From contig CP051247.1 of NCBI GenBank assembly GCA_017795105.1, positions 434,001 to 498,000 of the forward strand: a stretch of DNA of 64,000 nucleotides, in the 5' to 3' direction. This document shows positions 25,996 to 38,500 of the stretch, piece by piece. Below the pieces are notes generated by a model that searched no databases, had not been told where the DNA came from, and worked only from the letters and a program-made list of their open reading frames with translations. The stretch's first letter is position 1. Each line of letters starts with the position of its first letter. This DNA comes from Planctomycetaceae bacterium (lineage in GTDB: Bacteria; Planctomycetota; Planctomycetia; Planctomycetales; Planctomycetaceae). The translations under genes were made by a program, and so were the position numbers.

Positions 25996-27330
25996 ATGAC
26001 ATTCAGAATTCGTCAACTTCTGACACTTGGTGTGTTAGTTCTTTCCCCCCTTGCAATCACCTCCGGCTGCTCGCAGGTTCAGTCGCAGACCACGAAGAAG
26101 ATTGAGCAGAAACCGGTCGCTGTGAAGCCGGTCTCCGTCGTTCAGGAAAATATTCAGCGGACTTCGACACAGCCGGCGACAATCCATCCCTTCTATGAAG
26201 CGGAGATTCGTGCCAGAACCAGCGGCTACGTGAAGACAGTCAACGTCGACATCGGAGACGTTGTCGAAGCCGGGGCGACTCTGGTTGAGATCGACGTTCC
26301 CGAACTCAATAAGCAACACGAAGTGCTTGAAGCCCGGATCATTCGGCATCGCTCGGAAGAGAAGCGTGCCGAAGCGGGTGTCGAACTGGCCCGCGCGAAC
26401 GTTCAGGCCGCCGAAGCCGGTGCCGAACAGGCTCGTTCCGAAATGAGCAGCGTCGAAGCCTCACTCGCGGCCGCGGAATCGGAGTTCAGCCGGACCCAGG
26501 ATCTGGTGCAGCGTCAGTCTCTCGAAAGTCGGGTTCTCGACGAAGTCCGCAAACGCCGCGATTCCGAACGGGCTCGCCTCGACGCCGTGAACTCGGCCAT
26601 CCGCTCGGCTCAGGCGGAAGTGACCGTCGCCAACGCCAAACTCACATCCGCTCAGGCCGATGTCGAAGCCTCGAAAGCAGAGACCTCCGTTGCCGAACGC
26701 GAGTTGGAACAGCTGGAAGTGTTGATCGGCTATGCCACAATCAAGGCCCCGTTCCCGGGAATCATCACCCGCCGCGCAGTCGATCCCGGTGATCTGGTGC
26801 GGGAGTCGAGCGAAGTCGGAGCAGGGGAGCCCCTGTTCGTGATCAGCCAGGTCGATAAGGTCCGCGTGCAGATTCCGGTTCCCGAAGTCGATGCGGCGCT
26901 GGTCAACCGGGGTGACACCATCGAGCTGACGCTTCCGTCGTTTGCCGCCGAAGCCCCGATGACTGTCGAAGTCACCCGTCTCGCTGGAAGTCTCGACCCG
27001 AATACCCGAACCATGCTTGTCGAAGCCGAAGTTGCGAATCCCGAAGGAAAGCTGCTTCCCGGCATGTTCGGCCAGGCCACGATTTCGCTCAGCACGAAGG
27101 TTGCCGCCAACATGCTTCCCGCGCGAGCCGTCCGCTTCAGCGACAAGGGCGAAGCTTACGTCTACGCTCTCTCATCCGACGATACCGTCTCCGTGATTCC
27201 GGTCACAACCGGTCTCGACAACGGGGCAGCCATCGAAGTCCGTTCCGGTGTTGAACCGGGCCAGCGAGTCATCGACGCTCATCTCAAGCGATTCACCGAC
27301 GGTCAGAAGGTCACCGTCCTGTCGAATTGA
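25996..27330 (+). CDS. RND efflux periplasmic adaptor lipoprotein (system 2)
   Basis: A 444-residue membrane fusion protein. The signal ends in lipobox ITSGC (Cys near 25). The lipoyl halves are RTSGYVKTVNVDIGDVVEAG and GYATIKAPFPGIITRRAVDP. They flank a long coiled-coil hairpin of Ala, Glu and Arg repeats (about residues 100-240) that should dock on the TolC-like channel encoded divergently upstream. A beta-barrel and membrane-proximal domain complete it. The pump gene begins 70 bp downstream and is likely co-transcribed. Confidence 0.93.
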   Translation: MTFRIRQLLTLGVLVLSPLAITSGCSQVQSQTTKKIEQKPVAVKPVSVVQENIQRTSTQPATIHPFYEAEIRARTSGYVKTVNVDIGDVVEAGATLVEIDVPELNKQHEVLEARIIRHRSEEKRAEAGVELARANVQAAEAGAEQARSEMSSVEASLAAAESEFSRTQDLVQRQSLESRVLDEVRKRRDSERARLDAVNSAIRSAQAEVTVANAKLTSAQADVEASKAETSVAERELEQLEVLIGYATIKAPFPGIITRRAVDPGDLVRESSEVGAGEPLFVISQVDKVRVQIPVPEVDAALVNRGDTIELTLPSFAAEAPMTVEVTRLAGSLDPNTRTMLVEAEVANPEGKLLPGMFGQATISLSTKVAANMLPARAVRFSDKGEAYVYALSSDDTVSVIPVTTGLDNGAAIEVRSGVEPGQRVIDAHLKRFTDGQKVTVLSN

Positions 27331-27400
27331 TGATCTGATACTTCGTACTGCCACTGGGCCACTCCCCCGCTAAACGCGCACGTTCCTCGCCGAGATTTCC

Positions 27401-30541
<3,141 letters not shown>

Positions 30542-30580
30542 GATTAGCTTCGGCTCCTCAGAGCCCTCTTGCAAATCGAC

Positions 30581-31609
30581 TCAGAACGAGCCTGAACGGG
30601 TTTCGAAGTGCGTCGGCTTGTTAAGCAGTTCCTGATCGGAGTCGATCCACGCGGCTGTCCAGTCGATGATCTGATCGATTCGGATCTGCGGTTCGCCAAA
30701 CAGTTGATGGGAACGGCTCGAATCACTCAACAGAGCATTCTCCGCTTCCGTTCCGGTGAACTTCGCTGCGACGCCGAATCGGCTGGCGAACTGTTCGGCG
30801 AGCCAGCGCACACTGATTGTCTCGCGTCCGGTGATGTTCAGAATCCGAGCTGGCGAAGTCGCATGTTCCAGTGACTGCAGGACATGATCGACGGCGTCTC
30901 CCTGCCAGATGAGATTGACATACCCCATCTCCAGATCGACCGGCTGCCCTGTCCGGACCTTGACGGCAATGTCTGTCGGCACGCCGTACCGTAAAGCGAC
31001 CGAGTAGTTCAGCCTCAGGATACAGCAGCGGGTTCCGAATTCTTGAGAAGCATCGACAAAAGCGGATTCCCGTCCGAGACAGGATCGTCCATATTCGCCG
31101 ACCGGTTCGGCCGGGTCCTCTTCAGTAGACCCGCCGGAATCCTTCGCCACGTACGAATAGACGTTTCCGGTGGAAAGAGCCGTGATCTGTGAATCGCGAT
31201 ATCGTTCGGCGACCAGTGCAGGCATGCGAATATTGAAGCGTTCCAGCAGTTCAGGATCGTTGCTCGTGCCAAACTTGATCCCGGCCAGAAAGATCACGTT
31301 GCCCGCATCGGGTAAACGGTCAATGTCTGCTCTCTCGGTGAGATCGGCACTGATCGTCTCAACGCCTAACTCTTCGAATCGTTGTCGCGATCTCTCGTCG
31401 CCAAAACGCGAGACAGCAACAATCCGGTCCTTGCGTCCGGCAGCCTGCAGCGCGCGACTCAACATCCGAGTGATGTGATAGCCCATTTTGCCGCCCGCAC
31501 CGAGAACAACGAAGTCCTGAGGGGCCGCGGAAAGTGAGTTAATCACCTGTGGAGAAGGGCGGGTGACAAACTCATCCAGTTCGTCAGCGTTGCCGAAGGG
31601 ACGCGCCAT
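30581..31609 (-). CDS. NAD(P)-binding epimerase/dehydratase-like protein lacking catalytic Lys
   Basis: A protein of about 342 residues with an extended SDR fold. FVVLGAGGKMGYHI near the N-terminus is the dinucleotide-binding loop, and TALSTGNVYSY matches the conserved Ser/Thr block. The active-site YxxxK reads YGRSC: Tyr173 is kept but Lys is replaced by Cys177, so classical dehydrogenase or epimerase chemistry is doubtful. I start at ATG 31609; a TTG at 31639 would overlap the preceding stop and add 10 residues. It directly follows the DapA-family gene on the minus strand, and the two likely serve one pathway. Confidence 0.83.
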   Translation of the reverse strand: MARPFGNADELDEFVTRPSPQVINSLSAAPQDFVVLGAGGKMGYHITRMLSRALQAAGRKDRIVAVSRFGDERSRQRFEELGVETISADLTERADIDRLPDAGNVIFLAGIKFGTSNDPELLERFNIRMPALVAERYRDSQITALSTGNVYSYVAKDSGGSTEEDPAEPVGEYGRSCLGRESAFVDASQEFGTRCCILRLNYSVALRYGVPTDIAVKVRTGQPVDLEMGYVNLIWQGDAVDHVLQSLEHATSPARILNITGRETISVRWLAEQFASRFGVAAKFTGTEAENALLSDSSRSHQLFGEPQIRIDQIIDWTAAWIDSDQELLNKPTHFETRSGSF

Positions 31610-31635
31610 TATCTCTGTCGCCTTACCTGATCGCT

Positions 31636-32739
31636 TCAATCGAGCCAGTCGTCGAGACGACCGCGAACGAAGTTGTCATCCGTCAGGTGAGCATAACCGT
31701 GACAGATTCGTTCAATTTCATCCGCCTGGCCCGGACTCAGACAAGCCTCGGGATCCAGAAGCCAGTCGCCTGCGAGAAGGCCCTGTCGCACGAGCACGTA
31801 GTGAATGCCGGGAATACATCCTCGAAAACCGTGAGTTGCATCGAAGATGGCCTGATTCGCGTCAGTCAGCTCTGCTCCCAGACGAAGCAGATCGCGGGGA
31901 ACGGGCGAGCCCGATTCTCGTATGAATCGGCAACGGTTCACCAGCTCAACAGCACGTCGAGTCCAGACTGCCCACTGTCCGAGGAGTCCGCCGGTGATCT
32001 GCAGTTCGACCAGCCGCCCCTCGACTTCGAAACGAACGGGCGTGATCAGATCGGCGACGATGTTGTCATCATTGCCCGTGTAGAGAGCGATATCGTCGCG
32101 TCCGGAATGCGCTACGCCACGAAGCACGTCGAGCGTTTGATAGCGATTGAAGCAGGCAATCTTGATCCCAACGAGTTCCGGAAGCTCGCAAAGCTGTTTC
32201 CAGAACTCGAACGGCAGATTGCGTCCGCCGCAGGCTTCCTGCAGATAGAATCCGAAAATTGGAATCGTGCGGCCGATGGCTCGACAATGGTCGAGCAACT
32301 CCTCGACCGACTGCCCTTTCAATGCCCCGAGGTTGAGCAGGGCGGCATCGTATCCAAGATCAGCCGCGGCCTGTGCTTCGGATACCGCTTGAGCAGTGGA
32401 GCCGCATACGCCGGCGATGCGATAGAATGATTGCCCCGTTTTCGTTTCGAGCTGATTCAACTCATCGGCCACGACTTCCAGGACAGGCTGATACAGTCCA
32501 TAGGCAGGATCGCGAATCTCGAACTGCGTCGTGTGCACGCAAATGGCCACTCCCCCAGCACCGGCCTCGGCGTAGTAGCGAATAAGGGCTCGCTGCCGTC
32601 GCTCATCGAATTGCCGTTCAGCCGTCAATGCCAGCGGACAGGCGGGGATGACCAGTCCGTTCATTAGGGCATCGTGTTTTGAGGGAGATGCTTCAACGAA
32701 CTCAGAAACTTCAGTTCGTTCGACGGCGAGGTGATTCAT
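31636..32739 (-). CDS. DapA-family (N-acetylneuraminate lyase/DHDPS-like) aldolase
   Basis: A 367-residue TIM-barrel protein of the dihydrodipicolinate synthase/N-acetylneuraminate lyase family. FRIAGVCGS is equivalent to the FxxGxxGS start region, the Tyr in FGFYLQEACGG is the likely proton relay, and Lys in GIKIACFN is the expected Schiff-base lysine. It is about 60 residues longer than DapA, with an N-terminal extension and an elaborated C-terminus. Members act as lyases of 2-keto acids. Its partner gene encodes a dehydrogenase-like protein, suggesting sugar-acid catabolism rather than lysine synthesis. The substrate is not predictable. Confidence 0.85.
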   Translation of the reverse strand: MNHLAVERTEVSEFVEASPSKHDALMNGLVIPACPLALTAERQFDERRQRALIRYYAEAGAGGVAICVHTTQFEIRDPAYGLYQPVLEVVADELNQLETKTGQSFYRIAGVCGSTAQAVSEAQAAADLGYDAALLNLGALKGQSVEELLDHCRAIGRTIPIFGFYLQEACGGRNLPFEFWKQLCELPELVGIKIACFNRYQTLDVLRGVAHSGRDDIALYTGNDDNIVADLITPVRFEVEGRLVELQITGGLLGQWAVWTRRAVELVNRCRFIRESGSPVPRDLLRLGAELTDANQAIFDATHGFRGCIPGIHYVLVRQGLLAGDWLLDPEACLSPGQADEIERICHGYAHLTDDNFVRGRLDDWLD

Positions 32740-32776
32740 CTGCCGATCCCGATAGTGATGTACGTTGCAGAAGAGA

Positions 32777-32792
32777 AGAGCGAAATCGCTCT
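32777..32792. other. 16-bp hairpin AGAGCGA-AA-TCGCTCT
   Basis: A perfect 7-bp inverted repeat with a 2-nt spacer lies in the 139-bp gap between the DapA-family gene and the receiver-kinase gene. It closely resembles the distal end of the 104-bp repeat (AGAGCG-ATC-CGCTCT), although nothing else of that repeat is nearby. It has no T-run, so it is not a normal terminator. Confidence 0.4.
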
Positions 32793-32878
32793 GAGCGAGG
32801 CGCCCTCACTGTATCCATATGATGACCGGAATGGCAAACCCATCTCGAAAGTTTGCCGCTCAGCAGACCATCATGCGA

Positions 32879-34138
32879 TCAGGTGCGGCTATTGATCGAG
32901 GGAGTATCTTCCGCCTCCTCGGCATCGGCTTCGTTCTGTTCTGATGGTGGCGGCGTCGCCAAAGGCAGAAAGACTATGAACTCTGTTCCCTGTCCTTCTC
33001 CTTCACTGCGAGCCTCAATGCGACCGTGGTGCATTTCCACCAGTCGCTTCACGAGCGTCAGTCCGATCCCCAATCCGCCTTGGGCACGGGGAAGGTGCTG
33101 GCTCACCTGAGTGAACATGCCAAAAACATCGGCCAGCATCTCGGCCGGAATTCCAACTCCGTTGTCGCGAACCGATACCGTCGCCATGTTCCCCGTGGAG
33201 CTGACGAGCAGATCAATCTGACCACCTTCCGGCGTATACTTGGCCGCATTATTCAACAGGTTCGAAATCACTTGTGCCAGACGGACAGCGTCTCCTTCAA
33301 CGTGAACCGGCTGCGGAGACAGATCGACTGTGAGTTGATGATTGTTCGACTCGATGATTGGCGTGCTGGTCTCGACGGCGTTTCTCGCGACATCCTGAAG
33401 TGAGACAATCTCGCGACGCAGCTCGATCTTGTCGCGAGTGATTCGGCTCAAGTCGAGCAGATCATCGATGAGCCGCACCATATGCTGGACCTGGCGCTCA
33501 ACGATCTCGTGCACTTCAACATACTCGGAAGGGTCGAGATTCCCCCATCGCACCAGATGAACGGCATTGAGAATTGGCGCCAGAGGATTCCGCAGTTCAT
33601 GGGCGAGCGTCGCCAGGAACTCATCTTTTCGCCGATCCGCCTTCTTCAAGGCTTCGGCGTACTGCCGCGTCTGATCGAGGAGCCGGGAGTTTTCATCAAG
33701 CAGCGATTTCAGTTCATCGCGTTGCCTCGACACTTCTTCCCGCTGCCGGTAGAGCTCGAAAAAGACCTCGGCTTTGCTCTTGAGAATATCGGGTTCGATC
33801 GGCTTGTGCAGAAAATCGACGGCACCGGTTTCATATCCGCGAAACCGCCGCTGTTTGTCGTCGTTTGCGGCAGTCAGAAAGATGATGGGAATCCGCTTCG
33901 TTCGTTCCGTTCCCCGCATGAGTTCAGCGAGCTCGAATCCGTTCATTTCCGGCATTTGCACGTCGATGAGCGCCAGTGCAAAGTCGTACTCGAGCATCGC
34001 CTCGAGCGCTTCGGCTCCGGATCGAGCCCCAATGATCACCAGTTCATCCCGACGAAGCATGGCTTCGAGAGCGATTAGATTTTCCTCCCGGTCGTCCACC
34101 ATCAGATAATGGACCGGCGGAGCAGAGGGTTCAGTCAT
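32879..34138 (-). CDS. Response receiver-histidine kinase
   Basis: A 419-residue soluble protein. Residues 8-130 are a receiver with phospho-acceptor Asp in ALIDVQMPEMNG. A helical linker (about 130-180, FELYRQREEVSRQRDEL) leads to a dimerisation/phospho-acceptor domain with His in LAHELRNPLAP and then a HATPase domain (NLLNNAAKYTP, DNGVGIP, GGLGIGLTLVK). With a receiver in front of the kinase core it probably takes phosphate from, or is gated by, the large hybrid kinase. Its start (34138) overlaps the CheB stop by 8 bp, so it is the last coupled gene of the operon. Confidence 0.93.
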   Translation of the reverse strand: MTEPSAPPVHYLMVDDREENLIALEAMLRRDELVIIGARSGAEALEAMLEYDFALALIDVQMPEMNGFELAELMRGTERTKRIPIIFLTAANDDKQRRFRGYETGAVDFLHKPIEPDILKSKAEVFFELYRQREEVSRQRDELKSLLDENSRLLDQTRQYAEALKKADRRKDEFLATLAHELRNPLAPILNAVHLVRWGNLDPSEYVEVHEIVERQVQHMVRLIDDLLDLSRITRDKIELRREIVSLQDVARNAVETSTPIIESNNHQLTVDLSPQPVHVEGDAVRLAQVISNLLNNAAKYTPEGGQIDLLVSSTGNMATVSVRDNGVGIPAEMLADVFGMFTQVSQHLPRAQGGLGIGLTLVKRLVEMHHGRIEARSEGEGQGTEFIVFLPLATPPPSEQNEADAEEAEDTPSINSRT

Positions 34139-34712
34139 GACGCCCTCCTTCAACGATTAAAAACTCAGCAATCTGATTCAATGTCATCACTTGGGCGGCC
34201 GGGCAGTGGGCCAAAGCGGCTTCAGGCATGAGCGGAGCCTGAGCCTCGTCCGGGGACTGAACAACGGGTGTTCCTCCGGCATTCCAGATTTCGCGCAGTC
34301 CGTTTGCTCCGTCGCTGTTTGCGCCAGTCAATACGATTCCAATCAAAGCCGATTCATAGGCATCAGCGGCTGTTTCGAATAATACGTCGATCGAGGGGCG
34401 AGAATACTGGACAGGCTCCTCGCTGGAAAGCGAGAGCGTTCCCTCGATTTCCACCAGCAGATGATAATCGGGGGGAGCGACATAAATCGTGCCTGGATGA
34501 ATCGGCTCGGTATCTTCCGCTTCCTTCACCGGCAGTGACGTCCGTGACTGAAACAACTCGGGTAAAGTACTGAGATGGTCGGGCGGAAGATGCACAACAA
34601 TCAGCACGGGCAACCGAAACCCTTCCGGCAGTCTGGGAAGGATCGTGGTGATCGCTTCGATGGCACCGCTCGATGCACCAATGACCACAGCCTCGTGAGA
34701 GCGCCTGCTCAT
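34131..34712 (-). CDS. cheB: CheB-type methylesterase without receiver domain
   Basis: A 193-residue protein equal to the catalytic domain of CheB. The Ser (GASSGAIEAI), His (VVHLPPDHLS) and Asp (TGANSDGANG) of the triad are all visible. The receiver that normally gates CheB is missing. It should remove methyl esters from glutamates made by CheR. Start and stop overlap the neighbours (ATGA with CheR). No chemoreceptor, CheA or CheW gene is in the window, so its target is probably a signalling protein outside chemotaxis. Confidence 0.92.
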   Translation of the reverse strand: MSRRSHEAVVIGASSGAIEAITTILPRLPEGFRLPVLIVVHLPPDHLSTLPELFQSRTSLPVKEAEDTEPIHPGTIYVAPPDYHLLVEIEGTLSLSSEEPVQYSRPSIDVLFETAADAYESALIGIVLTGANSDGANGLREIWNAGGTPVVQSPDEAQAPLMPEAALAHCPAAQVMTLNQIAEFLIVEGGRHD

Positions 34713-35536
34713 TGATCTCCCCGCTTTTGATAAATTCGGACGTCCCTCGCAAAGTCGGTGAAGGCTTCCGCATGCTCGGTAAACCGCAAGGTCTCTCGAG
34801 CGCCCAGTCCAAGAAATCCGCGGCGAATCAGAGACTGCTTCATCAGTTCCACGGCCCGATTCTGCAACGGACGATCAAAATAGATCAGCACATTGCGACA
34901 CGAAATCAGATGCATCTCCGCGAAGACAGCGTCTGATACCAGACTGTGATCTGAAAAAACGACGTTCCGCGTCAGGCTCTTGTCGAACGCCGCGCCGCCG
35001 TATGCAGCAGTATAGTAATCGGAAAGTGAAGACTTGCCTCCGGACAGCTGATGATTCCTGGTAAAAAGAGGGATTCGATCAGCGGCATAGACGCCCGCTT
35101 CCGCTTTCTTGAGTGCTCTCGGATTGACGTCGGTCCCGTAGATGAGAGTTCGGTCCTCCAGCCCTTCCTCCCGCAGCATGATGGCCAGCGAATAGACTTC
35201 TTCCCCATCGCCGCAACCGGCTACCCAGATCTTTAGCGAAGGATAAGTTCGCAGATGAGGCAGGACCTGCTCGCGCAGCGTCTTGAAATAGGCCGGATCC
35301 CGAAACAGCTCGCTGACCTGCACGGTGAGGTAGGAGAGCAGCTGAGGGAAGGCATCGGCCTCATGCAGCACACGGCTTTGTAACTCCGAAACAGTGTCAC
35401 AACGGAAATGTGCCAGCGCCTGATGCAGTCTCCGCTTGATCGAGGCCATGGAGTAGCCACGAAAGTCGTAATGAAACTGTTCGAAGACCGCTTCGAGCAG
35501 CAACCGTATTTCCAAATCGACGATACGATCGGTCAC
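34709..35536 (-). CDS. cheR: CheR-type protein-glutamate methyltransferase
   Basis: A 275-residue SAM-dependent methyltransferase. Residues 1-75 form the small N-terminal helical domain (FRGYSMASIKRRLHQAL), and the rest is the SAM-binding fold with WVAGCGDGEEVYSLA (usual GCSTGEExYS) and LISCRNVLIYFD. The start is GTG and overlaps the hybrid kinase stop (GTGA). It forms a coupled unit with CheB and the two kinases. Known CheR/CheB pairs fused to or beside hybrid kinases act in envelope or stress signalling, and that is my inference here. Confidence 0.93.
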   Translation of the reverse strand: MTDRIVDLEIRLLLEAVFEQFHYDFRGYSMASIKRRLHQALAHFRCDTVSELQSRVLHEADAFPQLLSYLTVQVSELFRDPAYFKTLREQVLPHLRTYPSLKIWVAGCGDGEEVYSLAIMLREEGLEDRTLIYGTDVNPRALKKAEAGVYAADRIPLFTRNHQLSGGKSSLSDYYTAAYGGAAFDKSLTRNVVFSDHSLVSDAVFAEMHLISCRNVLIYFDRPLQNRAVELMKQSLIRRGFLGLGARETLRFTEHAEAFTDFARDVRIYQKRGDQ

Positions 35537-38500
35537 AGCCCGGCTCCCTGTCGCGGCATCCAGACCCGGATCAGCGAGAGCAGCTTCTCGACATCCAGTG
35601 GCTTGGCCAGATAATCATTCGCGCCGGCTTCGAGACACGTCTGCTGGTCGTCCTTCATCGCCTTCGCCGTGAGCATGATGATCGGCAGCCGCTTGCATTC
35701 GGGCCGCTCGCGAATTGCCTTCGTGGCAGAGATTCCGTCCATCTCCGGCATCATCACATCCATCAGCACCAGCTCGATTCGCGCGGCCGGATCGGCAATG
35801 CATTTGTCGATCGCTTCAACCGCTTCCCGCCCGTTGCGTGCGATTTGCAGCTTAGCTCCCGACGGTTCCAGGATGCTGGTCAGTGCAAAAATGTTTCGGA
35901 CATCGTCTTCGACAATAAGAATGTTGCGATTCTCCAGTGCGGCATCGCGACGACGGGCCTGCTCAATCATTCGCTGCTGCTCGACGGGCAGTTCAGAAAC
36001 GACCTGATGCAGGAACAGCGTCACTTCGTCGAGTAAACGCTCCGGCGACTTCGCCCCTTTGATGATGATCGATTTCGAATACTGCCTGAGCTGCTGTTCC
36101 TGTTCGACGGAGAGATCGCGTCCGGTGTAAACGATCACCGGCGGAAACGAGTAGTCGTCTTCATTACTCAGCGTTTCCAGTAGCGAGTATCCCGAAGCAT
36201 CCGGGAGCGTGAGGTCGAGCACCATACAGTCAAAGGTCTCTGCCTTCAGCTTTTCCAGACACTGCGAAGCACTCTGCACGCCGATCGTTTCGACCACGTC
36301 TGAACGAAGCAGGGCGTGGAGACTCTCGAGTTGAACAGGATCGTCCTCGACGACGAGCACGCGGCGCATTCGTTGCGACAAACGCGTTTCCAGATTCTGC
36401 AATACAGAGACAAGCTCGTCCCGGGGAACAGGCTTGAGCATGAAGCCGACCGCCCCCATCGACATTGCCGATTCCATATAATCATTGCCGGAGATCACAT
36501 GGACGGGGATGTGACGGGTGCGGGCATCGTTCTTCAATCGGTCGAGAACGGAAAGTCCGGAGTGGTCGGGCAGACCGACATCAAGAACAACCGCGCTTGG
36601 CTGATACTGCTGAGCGATTGTCATGGCATCTTCAGCCGTATGGGCGATCAGACACTGAAAATCGCTTTCGTGGGCCAGATCGTAGAGGATGCGCGAGAAT
36701 TTCTGATCGTCTTCGACAACGAGCAGCACACGGTCTCCGGCCGCGAGTCGTTCTCGATCGTCGTCCGCTCGCCTTGGCCTCTCTGTCTCTGGTTTGGGTG
36801 CCTGAATCGCCTCGGCCTTTCTCACGGCTGGCGGCGGCGAAGGAGGAGCTTCGGTCCGACGTTCCGATTCGCGTCTGGGCTGCTCGACGGGCTGATAGGC
36901 CAGGGGGATTGTCAACGTGAACGTGCTCCCTTGTCCCAGCTGGCTGTCGAGGTCGATGTCTCCTCCCAGAAGCTGAGCAAGCTCTCGCGAAATCGACAGA
37001 CCGAGCCCGGTCCCGCCGTGCTTGCGGTGAGACGTGCTGTCCGCCTGACGAAACGCCTCAAAGATGATCGCCTGCTGCTCCTCCGAAATTCCCATTCCGG
37101 TATCGGTCACAGAGAACCCAAGCATTCCCTCTCCGGCTGGAGCCACCTTGAGTTTGACACCCCCCGACTCGGTAAACTTGATCGCGTTCGAAATCAGGTT
37201 CTTGAGGACCTGTTCGAGCCGTTGGCCGTCCGTTTCAATCTCCCGAGGGCAGGCTTCCTCAACAATAAAATCGAAGTCGAGACCTTTCTCTTTGGCGAGC
37301 GGCTGCAATCCGCGGCAGACATCGTCCACCAGCGGATGAAGGCGAAGTTCCTCAGGGCGAACCTGCATCTGGCCGGCTTCGATCTTGGAAAGATCGAGAA
37401 TGTCGCTGATTAAATTGAGCAGATCGTTTCCGGACGAAAGAATCGTGTTGGCAAATTTGACCTGTTCTTCGCTGAGATTGCCTTGAGGATTATCAGCGAG
37501 AAGTTTGGCCAGAATGAGGGATGAGTTGAGCGGTGTCCGCAACTCATGAGACATGTTCGCCAGAAACTCTGATTTGTACTGGCTGGCCTGCTCGAGTTCC
37601 CGGGTCTGCTGTTCGAGCGACTTGCGAGCCCGTTCCAGGTCGTCCTTCTGCGTCTCCAGCACCTGCGTCTGTTCTTCAAGCTGGGTATTGGACTGTTCCA
37701 GTTCCGCCTGCTGCAATTCGAGACGAGTTGCTGTTTCTTTCAGAGCATTTCCCTGTTCTTCGAGCTCTTCATTAGCGACACGCAGCTCTTCGCTTTGTGT
37801 CTGCAGTTCTTCCGATTGCCGCTGAGTTTCTTCGAGCAATGTTTGCAGATGAGACCGATAGTTGGCTGAGCGAATCGCGAGGGCGACCGATTCGGAAACG
37901 CGTTTGATCAGCGACTCTGTCGTATGATCCGGCTCATCGAGAAAACCAATCTCAAGGACCGCCATGACAACATCATCAGAAATCGCCGGGCAGATCATGA
38001 GATGCCTGGGCTTGGCTTCTCCCAATGCCGAGCCGAACGTGAGATAGCCATCCGGTACATCTCTCAGCAGAAACGATCGCTCATCGCGAACGGCCTGTCC
38101 CAGAAGACCATCCTTGAGTCCGAAATGAGTCGGCACCGAACTGCTTTCCGGAACGCCATAAGTCGCAATGCGATTGAAGCCGCCGTCGCCTTCGCGGGCA
38201 TAACAGACGCCGACGGTAAAGCCGCCGAAGTCGGCCAGATGCCTCAGAATACTCTCTCCCAGTTGAGTCAGACGCTGGTCACCGCTCATCGCCTTGCTCA
38301 GCTGCGTCTGTCCCAGTTGCAGCCATCGTTCGAGATCGATGGCGATCTTGTTCTTGATGAAGAAGTAAGAGACGGTCGCCATCACCCAGATTGTAATCAT
38401 GCCGACGCCGCGATTGATCTGTGCGACCAGAGGATCGACGCCGGCGTGATTGGTGAACAGCATGCAGACCATAAACGCGGTCGTTGCCAACGCGACCATC

